A stretch of 64,000 nucleotides of DNA from Actinomycetes bacterium (GTDB lineage Bacteria > Actinomycetota > Actinomycetes > Propionibacteriales > Nocardioidaceae): the NCBI GenBank assembly GCA_023396115.1, contig JAEWXC010000043.1, forward strand, positions 56,554-120,553, read 5' to 3'. Positions within the stretch are counted from its first letter, which is position 1. Every line of letters starts with the position of its first letter. The notes beneath the pieces are model-generated. The model had not been told where the DNA came from. It did no database searches and saw only the letters and a program-made list of their open reading frames with translations. Below, piece after piece: positions 51,854 to 60,134 of this stretch. Position numbers and translations under genes: made by a program.

Positions 51854-53278
51854 TCAGTCGTCCTCGCGGGCCGCGCGGCGGGGTTCGGGGCGGTGCCGCG
51901 CGGTGAGCCGCAGCACCTCCAGGGCGCTGGCGATGTCGGGCACGTCGATGACCCGCATCCCGTCGACGGTCCACTTCTCCGGGGCCCGGCCCCGGTGGGT
52001 GGCCGGGTCGTGCGGGACCACCGCGACCCGGAAGCCCAGCCGCGCCGCCTCGGCCAGCCGCTGGGGCAGGTCGCGGACCCGGCGCAGCTCGCCGGCCAAC
52101 CCGATCTCGCCCATCGCGACCACGCCGGCCGGGGCGGGCTGGCGGGTGGTGGCCGTGGCGATCGCGATCGCCACGGCCAGGTCGCTGGCGGCCTCGGTCA
52201 GCCGGGCGCCGCCCACGGTCGAGGCGAACACGTCGGAGGTGTGCAGCCGGATGCCGCAGTGCTGCTGCAGCACCGCCAGCACCATCGCCAAGCGCGCCGA
52301 GTCCACCCCCGAGGTGGTCCGGCGGGGCCGCTCGGCGGCGGTGGGGGTGACCAGCGCCTGCACCTCGGCCAGCATCGGCCGACGCCCCTCCAGGGTGACC
52401 GCGACACACGTGCCCGGCACCTGGTGGTGGTGGGAGGCGACGAAGAGGCCGGTCGGGTCGGTGACCGCGCTGATCCCCTCGGCGGACAGGTCGAAGCAGC
52501 CGACCTCGTCGACCGGACCGAACCGGTTCTTGACCGCCCGCACCATCCGGAACCGGGAGTTGCGGTCCCCCTCGAAGTGCAGCACCACGTCGACCAGGTG
52601 CTCCAGCACCCGGGGTCCGGCGATCGAGCCGTCCTTGGTGACGTGCCCGACCAGGACGGTGGTGATGTTGCGGGTCTTGGCCACCCGGACCAGCGCGGCG
52701 GCGACCTCCTTGACCTGGCTCACCCCGCCGGGCACGCCCTCGCCGGGGGCACTGATGGTCTGCACCGAGTCGATCACCAGCAGGGTGGGACGGACCTGCT
52801 CGATGTGGGTCAGCACCGCGCCCAGGTCGGTCTCGGCGGCCAGGAACAGCTCGTCCATCACCCCGCCGGTGCGGTCGGCGCGCATCCGCACCTGGCCGGC
52901 CGACTCCTCGCCGGTGATGTAGAGCGTGCGGACCCGCTGCCGCGCGGTCTGGGCGGCCACCTCGAGCAGCAGCGTGGACTTGCCGACCCCGGGTTCACCG
53001 GCCAGCAGGATCGCGGCGCCGGGGACCAGGCCGCCGCCCAGCACCCGGTCCAGCTCGGGCTCGCCGCTGGAGCGGAACGCGGTGTCGGTGGTGGGGACCT
53101 GGCCGATCGGGACGGCTGGCGCGGAGACCGGGGCGGCGCTGGCGCGCACCGTGGGCGCGGCGGCCTCGGCCACCGAGCCCCACGCCTGGCACTCGCCACA
53201 ACGCCCGACCCACTTCGGGGTCTCCCAGCCGCACTCGGAGCAGCGGTAGGCGGGGCGGGGGCGGGCGGTCCGGCTCAT
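51854..53278 (-). CDS. radA: DNA repair protein RadA
   Basis: RecA-like ATPase that processes recombination intermediates. The 474-residue protein has an N-terminal C4 zinc finger (CSECG and CGECQAW, about 12-31), Walker A GEPGVGKST (near 95), the RadA-specific KNRFGP motif (near 250), and a C-terminal Lon-protease-like domain without catalytic residues. The ATG at 53278 is preceded by TACGGT with a seven-base gap, the leaderless pattern; a longer start would run through that box. disA follows. Confidence 0.95.
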   Translation of the reverse strand: MSRTARPRPAYRCSECGWETPKWVGRCGECQAWGSVAEAAAPTVRASAAPVSAPAVPIGQVPTTDTAFRSSGEPELDRVLGGGLVPGAAILLAGEPGVGKSTLLLEVAAQTARQRVRTLYITGEESAGQVRMRADRTGGVMDELFLAAETDLGAVLTHIEQVRPTLLVIDSVQTISAPGEGVPGGVSQVKEVAAALVRVAKTRNITTVLVGHVTKDGSIAGPRVLEHLVDVVLHFEGDRNSRFRMVRAVKNRFGPVDEVGCFDLSAEGISAVTDPTGLFVASHHHQVPGTCVAVTLEGRRPMLAEVQALVTPTAAERPRRTTSGVDSARLAMVLAVLQQHCGIRLHTSDVFASTVGGARLTEAASDLAVAIAIATATTRQPAPAGVVAMGEIGLAGELRRVRDLPQRLAEAARLGFRVAVVPHDPATHRGRAPEKWTVDGMRVIDVPDIASALEVLRLTARHRPEPRRAAREDD

Positions 53279-53285
53279 GCGCTGA

Positions 53286-53291
53286 ACCGTA
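53286..53291 (-). promoter_or_regulatory. -10 box of a leaderless promoter for radA
   Basis: TACGGT on the minus strand, seven bases before the ATG at 53278. Confidence 0.55.
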
Positions 53292-53358
53292 GTGCCGGCC
53301 TCCGACACGTCACCGGGACCCTCCACAGGGCACGGTCACAGGCCCGTCCAGAGAGACC

Positions 53359-53400
53359 GGGCAGACAGGCCAGTGCAGACAGGACGGTGCAGACAGGCCG
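53359..53400. repeat. 14-bp tandem repeat, three copies
   Basis: Copies at 53359-53372, 53373-53386 and 53387-53400 share the core GCAGACAGG. It abuts the stop codon of the methyltransferase gene. The sequence leading into it, GACCGGGCAGA, equals the start of one copy in 22-bp locus 1, so the two repeat types may be related. Confidence 0.7.
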
Positions 53401-53401
53401 G

Positions 53402-54100
53402 TCAGAACCGGCGCCACCACAGGTTGACCGCGTAGTCCACCGAGGCGCCCTCGTGCTGGGCCAGCACCCAGTCGGCGGTGGGGGCGTCGAACTCGATCCG
53501 GACCACCGCCTCGAAGTCGGCGCGGGAGTCGAACTCCCAGCGGATGTCGAGGGGTTCGCGCTGCCAGCCGTGCCGGGCCCAGAACCGCTCGACCGCCGCG
53601 GGGTCGATGCCGGGGTAGCCCCGGGCGAACCAGCGACCGAACGTGGACCGGGTGGCGTCGTTGTCGATCACGAACGCGGTGCCACCGCGGCGCAGCACCC
53701 GGGCGACCTCGCGCAGCCCCGGTTCGCAGCCCGGCCCGAAGAAGTAGGCCCACCGGGCGTGCAGCACGTCGACGCTGGAGTCGGGCACCGGCACCTGCTG
53801 GGCGACCCCCTGGTGCACCTGCACGTTCTCCAGCCGGCGGGTGCGCCGACGGGCCAGCGACACCAGGTCGGGGTGCGGTTCGACGCCGGTGACCTGCCGG
53901 GCGCTCGCCGCCCAGCCGGGCAGGTGGAACCCGCTGCCGCAGCCCAGGTCGAGCAAGTGCTGGCCGGACCAGTCGGCGATCGAGGCCATCGCGGTCTCGA
54001 TCACCCGGTCGGGGTCGGCGCCGCGGTTCTCGATCTCGTAGGTGGCGGTGTGCTGCCAGATGTTGGGGCTCGGGACGGCCCCGCGGGACGGGCGGCTCAC
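53402..54100 (-). CDS. class I SAM-dependent methyltransferase
   Basis: A 232-residue soluble methyltransferase of the UbiE/Methyltransf_11 type. Motif I LLDLGCGSGFHLPGWA is at about 49-64, the acidic residue ending the second strand is in VTGVEPHPD, and motif IV is near SVDVLHARWAYFF. The C-terminal half is Trp-rich. Substrate unknown. The GTG at 54100 overlaps the stop of a 12-codon ORF (GTGA). Downstream of it lie a short tandem repeat and radA. Confidence 0.85.
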   Translation of the reverse strand: MSRPSRGAVPSPNIWQHTATYEIENRGADPDRVIETAMASIADWSGQHLLDLGCGSGFHLPGWAASARQVTGVEPHPDLVSLARRRTRRLENVQVHQGVAQQVPVPDSSVDVLHARWAYFFGPGCEPGLREVARVLRRGGTAFVIDNDATRSTFGRWFARGYPGIDPAAVERFWARHGWQREPLDIRWEFDSRADFEAVVRIEFDAPTADWVLAQHEGASVDYAVNLWWRRF

Positions 54101-54135
54101 CCGTCGGCCCGCACGCCGGGGGAGGGGACGCGCAT
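54097..54135 (-). CDS. 12-codon ORF overlapping the methyltransferase start
   Basis: ATG at 54135 encodes MRVPSPGVRADG, and its TGA overlaps the GTG of the methyltransferase. GGAG lies eight bases before the ATG. The methyltransferase GTG itself has no good site, so coupled translation is possible. It could equally be chance. Confidence 0.3.
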   Translation of the reverse strand: MRVPSPGVRADG

Positions 54136-54166
54136 CACCGGTGCTCCGCGTGGACGGGGTGGTGGG

Positions 54167-54805
54167 TCAGATGCGGACCATGCCCGCAGGCGTCTGCACC
54201 TGGACCGCGATCACGCCGGGGGTGCCGTGCGGGGCGACCCACTCGACCTTGACGTCCTCCAGCGGCGCCTCGACGGTCTCGCCGAGCCACTCCGAGACCC
54301 GCAGCGGGTCACCGGCGATCTCCAGGCAGGCCAGCGACCAGTCCTCGTCGGCACCGGCGGAGGGACGCGACTGCGCGTCGGACTCCCACTCGATGAAGAA
54401 CGGCAGCTGCGGGTCGGCGATCAGACCGTTCACGCCGATCTGCTTCCACAGCAGCTCCGAGCCGTCGGGGCGACGACGGTTGCCGTTGACCGCCTCGCGG
54501 CCCAGCCGGGTCTCGACCTGGGCGATGTCGTCGACCGCGACGACCCACCCGAGCCAGCCACCACCCAGGGCCGAGCGGGCCCGGACGGCCTGACCGAACG
54601 GCGCCTTGTCGGAGGCCGGGTGGTCGAGCACCTCGACGATCTCCAGGTAGGTCTCGCCGGCCAGCGGCAGGGTCATGTTGCGGGTGCCGAAGCGGGGGTG
54701 GATGCCACCGTCGACGAACTCGCGACCGAGCAGCTCGCCGATCCGCGCAGCCGTGCTCGCAAGTCCGTCGGGGCCGGCCGCGTAGGAGAGGTGGTCGAGT
54801 CGCAT
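54167..54805 (-). CDS. glyoxalase-like (VOC superfamily) protein
   Basis: A 212-residue protein of the glyoxalase-like domain type, whose members bind a metal or small hydrophobic ligand in paired beta-alpha-beta modules. Recognisable are the opening MRLDHLSYAA, GIHPRFGTRNMTLPL (typical first-module ligand region), YLEIVEVLD and PFFIEWES. Substrate unknown. The ATG at 54805 has GAGG in GAATGAGGTC just before it; an earlier start would cross the operator-like palindromes. It heads a minus-strand run into the methyltransferase and radA direction. Confidence 0.8.
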   Translation of the reverse strand: MRLDHLSYAAGPDGLASTAARIGELLGREFVDGGIHPRFGTRNMTLPLAGETYLEIVEVLDHPASDKAPFGQAVRARSALGGGWLGWVVAVDDIAQVETRLGREAVNGNRRRPDGSELLWKQIGVNGLIADPQLPFFIEWESDAQSRPSAGADEDWSLACLEIAGDPLRVSEWLGETVEAPLEDVKVEWVAPHGTPGVIAVQVQTPAGMVRI

Positions 54806-54853
54806 GACCTCATTCTCAGCAGAGGCCCGCGGCGCCCCGACAGCGGGGTAGAC

Positions 54854-54890
54854 CTGTCTTGACGTCGAGACAGCTGTGGCGCGCGCCACA
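54854..54890. promoter_or_regulatory. two adjacent operator-like palindromes
   Basis: CTGTCTTGACGTCGAGACAG (54854-54873) is palindromic except for one pair of positions. TGTGGCGCGCGCCACA (54875-54890) is a perfect 16-bp palindrome right beside it. They lie about 50-85 bases before the glyoxalase-like gene, where a repressor or activator pair could bind. The first resembles MarR-type sites with a TTGACGTC core. No regulator gene is adjacent. Confidence 0.6.
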
Positions 54891-54954
54891 CCGACGCCCG
54901 AGTCGCAACGGCGAGCGCCCGGGACCGGCGCCGACGGGACGGCCCGGAGGCGGC

Positions 54955-55722
54955 TCAGGCCAGGGGCGGGCTGGCCGGGTGCAGCGCCAGCGCCGAGCGG
55001 GACCGCAGGTGCGCCTCGCAGTGCGTGACCAGCTCGGCGTAGGCGGCCTCACCCATCAGCGCCACCAGCTCGGCGGCGCTGGTCAGGTACAGCGGCTCGG
55101 GCGCCACGTGCGCCTCGGTGTTGCCGGTGCAGTACCAGTCCAGGTCGTGCCCGCCGGGGCCCCAGCCGCGGCGGTCGTACTCGCCGATCGTGACCTCCAG
55201 GTAGGAGGTGTCGTCGGGCTGCTCGACGCGGCGGTAGGTCCGGCGCAGCGGCAGCTGCCAGCACACGTCGGGCTTGGTCTCCAAAGGCTCCAGCCCCGAG
55301 TCCAGCGCCAGGGCGTGCAGCGCGCAGCCGGCCCCGCCGGCGAATCCGGGTCGGTTGGCGAAGACACAGCCGCGCTGACCCTCGGAGGTGACCGCGCGGG
55401 TCTTCTCCTCGCTCTCCTCGTCGGTCTCGACCCAGTCCTCGCGGCGCACCTCGCGGCCGGGGTGCAGCTGCCACTGCTCCGGGGTCAACCGGGCCACGAA
55501 CCCGGCCACCCGGGTGGCGTCGTCGGCGTCGGAGAAGTGCGCGCCCAGGGTGCAGCAGCCGGTGTCGGGGGAGTCGGCGTAGATGCCGGCACAACCGCGC
55601 CCGAAGATGCAGGTGTAGGCCGAGGTCAGCCAGGTCAGGTCGCAGCGGAAGACCTGGTCGTCGTCGGCGGGGTCGGCGAACTCGACGAACGCACGGGGAA
55701 AGACCAGGTCGACTTCGGGCAC
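54955..55722 (-). CDS. cysteine-rich conserved protein (Rv0495c position)
   Basis: A 255-residue soluble protein. Cysteines cluster in RCDLTWLTSAYTCIFGRGCAG (split near 28-45), DTGCCTLGAHF, RGCVFANRPGF and GAGCALHALALD, a pattern suggesting a bound metal or Fe-S centre; a YkgJ-like chelate fold is one possibility. It is divergent to ppx, exactly where M. tuberculosis has Rv0495c, a conserved protein without assigned function. The GTG at 55722 follows a leaderless TAGGCT box by six bases. The reaction is unknown. Confidence 0.75.
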   Translation of the reverse strand: MPEVDLVFPRAFVEFADPADDDQVFRCDLTWLTSAYTCIFGRGCAGIYADSPDTGCCTLGAHFSDADDATRVAGFVARLTPEQWQLHPGREVRREDWVETDEESEEKTRAVTSEGQRGCVFANRPGFAGGAGCALHALALDSGLEPLETKPDVCWQLPLRRTYRRVEQPDDTSYLEVTIGEYDRRGWGPGGHDLDWYCTGNTEAHVAPEPLYLTSAAELVALMGEAAYAELVTHCEAHLRSRSALALHPASPPLA

Positions 55723-55728
55723 CCGACC

Positions 55729-55734
55729 AGCCTA
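55729..55734 (-). promoter_or_regulatory. -10 box of a leaderless promoter for the cysteine-rich protein
   Basis: TAGGCT on the minus strand, six bases before the GTG at 55722. Confidence 0.6.
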
Positions 55735-55806
55735 GGCCGCCAGACCCCACCACGGGCGTGCGTTCCGGCCGCGGCCCGGTGTGCCGCTGACCACCCGCGC
55801 GGCCGG

Positions 55807-55812
55807 TACGTT
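55807..55812 (+). promoter_or_regulatory. -10 box of a leaderless promoter for ppx
   Basis: TACGTT, seven bases before the ATG at 55820. Confidence 0.5.
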
Positions 55813-55819
55813 GGGCCGC

Positions 55820-56773
55820 ATGCGGTTGGGTGTGCTCGACATCGGTTCCAATACCGGTCACCTCCTCGTGGTCGACGCCCACGGGGGTGCCGCCCCGTTG
55901 CCGCACTACTCCTTCAAGGAGCCGCTGCGCCTGGCCGAGCACCTCGACGACGACGGGGCACTGTCCCGCTCGGGCATCGACGCCCTGGCCACCTTCACCT
56001 CGCGTGCGCTGGTCGTCGCAGAGGACAAGGGCTGCGAGGAGATGCTCTCCTTCGCCACCTCCGCGGTCCGCGAGGCCGGCAACACCGACGAGGTGCTGGC
56101 CGAGGTGGAGCAGCGCACCGGCGTGCGGATCGACGTGCTGCCCGGTGAGGACGAGGCCCGGTTGACGTTCCTGGCGGTGCGCCGCTGGTTCGGCTGGTCG
56201 GCCGGACGGCTGGCGGTCTTCGACATCGGGGGCGGCAGCCTGGAGATCGCCGGCGGCCCCGACGAGGCCCCCGACGTCGCCTGGTCGCTGCCGCTGGGGG
56301 CGGCCCGGTTGGCCCGGCAGTGGTTCGGTGGGCCCGACAACGCCGACGAGGTGCGCGAGCTGCGCCGGTCGATCCGCGCCGACATCGCCCGCGACGCCGG
56401 CCACCTGCTGCGCAACGGGGCACCGGACCGGGCCGCGGCCACCTCCAAGACGTTCCGCTCCCTGGCCCGGATCTGCGGGGCCGCCCCGTCCGGCGACGGT
56501 CCGCTGGTGCCGCGCCAGCTGGTCGCCGACGAGCTGTCGGAGTGGATCCCCAAGCTGGTCGAGATGGCACCCGACGAGCTCGCCCTGCTGCCCGGGGTCT
56601 CGCCCAGCCGCAGCCACCAGATCGTCCCGGGGGCGCTGGTCGCCGAGGCCGTGATGGACATCTTCGACCTGCCCGCCCTGGAGATCTGCCCGTGGGCGCT
56701 GCGCGAGGGCGTCATCCTCGAGCGTCTCGACCAGATCTCGGTCCGCACCCCGGCGGCACCGGACCGGGCATGA
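55820..56773 (+). CDS. Ppx/GppA-family phosphatase
   Basis: A 317-residue member of the exopolyphosphatase / pppGpp phosphohydrolase family with the ASKHA fold. Near the N-terminus are LGVLDIGSNTGHLLVVD; later come FATSAVREAGNT, the PGEDEARLTFL motif, and the phosphate-2 loop FDIGGGSLEIAGG. It is of the short form, as in Rv0496, which lacks the C-terminal domains of E. coli Ppx. It probably hydrolyses short polyphosphate or pppGpp; the choice is not visible. The next gene's ATG overlaps its stop codon. Confidence 0.92.
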   Translation: MRLGVLDIGSNTGHLLVVDAHGGAAPLPHYSFKEPLRLAEHLDDDGALSRSGIDALATFTSRALVVAEDKGCEEMLSFATSAVREAGNTDEVLAEVEQRTGVRIDVLPGEDEARLTFLAVRRWFGWSAGRLAVFDIGGGSLEIAGGPDEAPDVAWSLPLGAARLARQWFGGPDNADEVRELRRSIRADIARDAGHLLRNGAPDRAAATSKTFRSLARICGAAPSGDGPLVPRQLVADELSEWIPKLVEMAPDELALLPGVSPSRSHQIVPGALVAEAVMDIFDLPALEICPWALREGVILERLDQISVRTPAAPDRA

Positions 56774-57555
56774 CGACCCCGCGGATCGGGCTCTCCACCG
56801 CCTCGGTCTACCCCGGCTCGACGGCCGAGGGGTTCGAGCTGGCGGTGCAGCTGGGCTACGACGCTGTCGAGGTGATGGTCGGGATCGACTCCATCTCCCA
56901 GCAGGTCAGCGCCGTGCAGCAGCTCTCCCAGGCGCACGGCATCGGGGTCTGCTCGGTGCACGCACCGTGCCTGCTGTTCACCCAGCGGGTCTGGGGCACC
57001 GACCCGTGGGGCAAGCTCGAACGTTCCGCGCAGATGGCGCGCGCGGTGGGTGCCGAGGTGGTCGTGGTGCACCCGCCGTTCCGCTGGCAGCGCGAGTACG
57101 CCGCCGGGTTCGTCGACGGGATCGCCGCCCTGGAGTCGTCGACCGGGATCGCGTTCGCGGTGGAGAACATGTACCCGTGGCGGGCCTCGGCCCGCCGGTC
57201 GATGGAGATGTACCTGCCCGGGTGGGACCCCTCGGCCGAGGACTACCGCCACACCACGATCGACCTGTCCCACGCCGCGATCGCCCGCAGCGACCCGGTC
57301 GCCATGGCGCTGCGGCTCGGGGACCGGCTGCGTCACGTGCACCTGACCGACGGCACCACCTCGGCCAAGGACGAGCACCTGGTCCCGGGCCGCGGCACGA
57401 TCGGGGCGGAGCCGTTCCTGCGGCACCTGGCCGCCACCGGCTTCACCGGCGACGTGGTGGTGGAGATCAACACCCGCCGCGCCGCGGACCGCGACGAGCG
57501 GGTCGAGGACCTGCGCGAGTCCCTCGCCTTCGCCCGGCGGCACCTGACCGGCTGA
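56770..57555 (+). CDS. sugar phosphate isomerase/epimerase (xylose-isomerase-like TIM barrel)
   Basis: A 261-residue TIM-barrel protein of the AP_endonuc_2/IolE-like superfamily. Metal-binding positions are suggested by CSVHAPCL, VVVHPPFR, FAVENMYPW, TTIDLSHAAIA, HVHLTDG and the closing VVVEINTRR, all in the usual order. It matches Rv0498 in position after ppx. Substrate unknown. The ATG overlaps the ppx-like stop codon, so the two are co-translated. Confidence 0.87.
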   Translation: MTTPRIGLSTASVYPGSTAEGFELAVQLGYDAVEVMVGIDSISQQVSAVQQLSQAHGIGVCSVHAPCLLFTQRVWGTDPWGKLERSAQMARAVGAEVVVVHPPFRWQREYAAGFVDGIAALESSTGIAFAVENMYPWRASARRSMEMYLPGWDPSAEDYRHTTIDLSHAAIARSDPVAMALRLGDRLRHVHLTDGTTSAKDEHLVPGRGTIGAEPFLRHLAATGFTGDVVVEINTRRAADRDERVEDLRESLAFARRHLTG

Positions 57556-57580
57556 TCCCGCCGGGCCGCTCGCGGCGGAG

Positions 57581-57586
57581 TAGCGT
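57581..57586 (+). promoter_or_regulatory. -10 box of a leaderless promoter for the ABC transporter
   Basis: TAGCGT, seven bases before the ATG at 57594. Confidence 0.55.
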
Positions 57587-57593
57587 CGGCCGC

Positions 57594-58301
57594 ATGGATC
57601 CGGTGGTCCGCGTCGAGGGCCTGCACGTCGTCCGCGGTGGCGGGGACGTGCTGGAGGGCCTCGACCTGCACCTCGGTCCCGGTGTCACCGGGCTGCTCGG
57701 TCCGTCGGGCTCGGGCAAGACCACGCTGCTGCGCTGCCTGGTCGGGGCCCAGCAGGTGCGCGCGGGCACGGTCACGGTGCTCGGGGAGCCGGCCGGGTCA
57801 CCCGCGCTGCGGCGCCGGGTCGGGTACGTGACCCAGGCCCCCAGCGTCTACGGCGACCTGACCGTCACCGAGAACCTGCGGTTCTTCGCCCGGGTGCTCG
57901 ACGTGGACCGGTCCCGGGTCACCGAGGTGCTGGAGACCGTCGACCTGACCGAGCAGGCCGAGCGCACCGTGGACCGGCTCAGCGGCGGTCAACGGTCCCG
58001 GGTCAGCCTGGCCGTGGCGCTGCTGGCCGCCCCCGACCTGTTGGTGCTGGACGAGCCCACCGTGGGACTCGACCCGCTGCTGCGCACCCAGCTGTGGGCC
58101 CGGTTCCACGCCCTGGCCGCGGCGGGGGTCGCGGTCCTGGTCTCCAGCCACGCGATGGACGAGGCGGAGCGCTGCGACGACCTGGTGCTGCTGCGCGAGG
58201 GGCGGGTGGTGGGGCGCGGCTCGCCGGCCGAGCTGCGGCGCCGGACCGGCACGACCGACGTCGAGCAGGCGTTCGTGGCGCTGGTGGAGGGGGACCGGTG
58301 A
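57594..58301 (+). CDS. ABC transporter ATP-binding protein
   Basis: The 235-residue ATPase of an ABC-2 type exporter. Walker A GPSGSGKTTLL is at about 38-48, the Q-loop in YVTQAPSVYGDLTVTENL, signature LSGGQRSRVSLAVAL near 130, Walker B LLVLDEPTVGLDP and the H-loop in SSHAMDEAERC. It belongs to the drug/lantibiotic exporter subgroup. The permease GTG overlaps its stop. The pair is absent from the corresponding M. tuberculosis neighbourhood, so it may be a lineage-specific insertion between the sugar isomerase and proC. Cargo unknown. Confidence 0.92.
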   Translation: MDPVVRVEGLHVVRGGGDVLEGLDLHLGPGVTGLLGPSGSGKTTLLRCLVGAQQVRAGTVTVLGEPAGSPALRRRVGYVTQAPSVYGDLTVTENLRFFARVLDVDRSRVTEVLETVDLTEQAERTVDRLSGGQRSRVSLAVALLAAPDLLVLDEPTVGLDPLLRTQLWARFHALAAAGVAVLVSSHAMDEAERCDDLVLLREGRVVGRGSPAELRRRTGTTDVEQAFVALVEGDR

Positions 58302-59053
58302 GCCCTCGGCGCACCTTCGCCGTCGCCGGGCGGGTGCTCACCCAGGTGCGACGCGACCGGCGTACCGCCGCGATGCTGCTCCTGCTCCCCTCGCTGCTGA
58401 TGGCGCTGCTGTGGTGGGTCTTCTCCGGCGACACCCCCGTGGTGCCCGGCGCCCCGGACCAGTTCGACCGCACCGGACCCGCCCTGCTCGCCGTCTTCCC
58501 GCTGTTCGTGATGTTCCTGGTCGCCTCGGTGACCACGCTGCGCGAACGCTCCTCGGGCACCCTGGAACGGCTGATGACGATGCCGCTGGGCAAGGGCGAC
58601 TTCCTGGCCGGGTACGCCCTGGCGTTCGGGCTGCTCGGCACCGCCCAGGCCGCCCTGGCCACCGCGGTCAGCCACGGGCTGCTGGGCATGGAGGTCCGGG
58701 GACCGCTGGGGCTGATGCTGCTCGTGGCCGTGGCCGACGCGCTGCTGGGCACCGCACTCGGGCTGGCGGTCAGCGCGTTCGCGACCACCGAGTTCCAGGC
58801 CGTCCAGTTCCTGCCCGCGGTCGTCGTCCCGCAACTGCTGCTGTGCGGCCTGCTGCGCCCGCGCGAGGAGCTGCCGCGGGTGCTGGAGGTGGTCAGCGAC
58901 GTGATGCCGCTGTCCTACGCCGTCGACGCCACCACCCGGGTCGCTGCCGGGGGACCCACCAGGGACACGGTCGTGGACCTGTTGGTGCTGGTGGCTGTGG
59001 TGCTGGCGGCGCTGGTCGTCGGTGCCGCGACGTTGCGGCGCCGGACACCCTGA
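58298..59053 (+). CDS. ABC-2 type transporter permease
   Basis: A 251-residue membrane protein with about six hydrophobic segments (first at about 24-42, MLLLLPSLLMALLWWVF). The LTQVRRDRRT start and the TLRERSSGTLERLMTMPL motif between segments two and three are characteristic of ABC-2 permeases. It should dimerise and pair with the ATPase encoded just upstream, with which it overlaps by four bases. No substrate-binding protein is present, as expected for an exporter. Confidence 0.9.
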   Translation: MSPRRTFAVAGRVLTQVRRDRRTAAMLLLLPSLLMALLWWVFSGDTPVVPGAPDQFDRTGPALLAVFPLFVMFLVASVTTLRERSSGTLERLMTMPLGKGDFLAGYALAFGLLGTAQAALATAVSHGLLGMEVRGPLGLMLLVAVADALLGTALGLAVSAFATTEFQAVQFLPAVVVPQLLLCGLLRPREELPRVLEVVSDVMPLSYAVDATTRVAAGGPTRDTVVDLLVLVAVVLAALVVGAATLRRRTP

Positions 59054-59108
59054 GCCGGCCGGGCCCTCCGATCCCCCGGGAGCACCTGCCCGGACGCGCA
59101 CGTCCGCG

Positions 59109-59114
59109 TACCCT
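59109..59114 (+). promoter_or_regulatory. -10 box of a leaderless promoter for the PRODH-like gene
   Basis: TACCCT, seven bases before the ATG at 59122. Confidence 0.5.
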
Positions 59115-59121
59115 CGGGCCC

Positions 59122-60006
59122 ATGTCCCTGCCCGACCCGCTGCGCCGCCGCGTGCTCGCCACGGCCCGTTCCGTGCGGGTCCGCGGCGCCTTCGAGCGCA
59201 CCCGCCTGGGGCCCGCGCTGGCCCGTCGCTGGGTGGTCGGCCCGGGTCGGGAGCAGGCGCTGGAGCTCGCCGAGGAGCTGCTCGCGGCGGACCTGGCGGT
59301 GACCCTGGCCCCGCTGGACGCCGACGAGGACCCCCGCACCCTGCTGGCCGAGCTGCAGCGCCGCGGCCACCGCTACCACCTGGCCGTGCAGCTCCCGGCC
59401 GCGACCGTGGCCCGCGACCCCGACCTGGCCCGCCTGGCCCGCGCCGCCGGCACCCCGCTGGTGCTCGACGCGACCGGCCGCGACGGCACCAGCACCCAGG
59501 CGGCCCTCGACCTGCTGGCCGAGCTGCGCAAGGAGTACCCCGGGACCGCGGTGCTGCTCGCGGCCGACCTGCACCGCACCGAGGACGACTGCCGCCAGCT
59601 GGCCCACGAGGGGTCGCGGGTGGTCCTCTCCGCCGTGGCGCCCCGGCTCAGCGGCGGCGAGGAACCCTGGTTCACCGACCCGCACGAGGCGGACCGCTCC
59701 GCCGTGCGGTGCCTCAAGGTGCTGATGGCCGGGTCCGGCCACCCGGTGCTGGCCAGTGAGGACCCGCGGCTGGTGCGGGTGGCGGTCTCCCTGGCCGGGC
59801 GCCACTCCCGTCGCCCCGGTACGTACGAGTTCCGCATGGTCCGGGGCGGTCGTCCCGACGAGCAGCGCCGTCTGGCGGCGATCGGCGAGTCGGTGCGGGT
59901 GCTCGTGCCGTACGGTCAGCAGTGGTACGGACACCTGCTGACCGAGCTCGCCGAGCACCCCCGGCCCTGGGCGTCCGTGCTGGCCTCGCTGGTCCCACGG
60001 AACTGA
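59122..60006 (+). CDS. proline-dehydrogenase-like protein with lost catalytic motifs
   Basis: A 294-residue protein that aligns along its length with monofunctional actinobacterial proline dehydrogenases (HRTEDDCRQLA, VRCLKVLMAGSGHPVLASEDPRL, RPDEQRRLA, VRVLVPYGQQWYG). But the residues that bind proline and FAD in that family look changed: the usual KLSALG reads VQLPAAT, LDMEDH reads LDATGR, LCKGAY reads LSAVAP, and the double-Arg RRLAER helix reads TELAEH. It is therefore probably not an active proline dehydrogenase, though its place 128 bases before proC keeps a proline link. It may be a regulatory or neofunctionalised paralogue. Leaderless promoter. Confidence 0.7.
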   Translation: MSLPDPLRRRVLATARSVRVRGAFERTRLGPALARRWVVGPGREQALELAEELLAADLAVTLAPLDADEDPRTLLAELQRRGHRYHLAVQLPAATVARDPDLARLARAAGTPLVLDATGRDGTSTQAALDLLAELRKEYPGTAVLLAADLHRTEDDCRQLAHEGSRVVLSAVAPRLSGGEEPWFTDPHEADRSAVRCLKVLMAGSGHPVLASEDPRLVRVAVSLAGRHSRRPGTYEFRMVRGGRPDEQRRLAAIGESVRVLVPYGQQWYGHLLTELAEHPRPWASVLASLVPRN

Positions 60007-60134
60007 ACCCGGAGCTGAACCGGAGCACGACCCGGAGTTCGGCCCCTGGCCGGTGGAGCCGGCACACGGATCCCGGTGCACCCGCACCGGCTGAGCAGAC
60101 ACGGCGTCGAGCACGCCGGGAGGAGCAGCGGCAC

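Noticed and set aside
50795..54862. 1355-codon plus-strand open frame across disA, radA and the methyltransferase
   Set aside because: It ignores four minus-strand genes with full sets of motifs; stop-free only because of GC bias.
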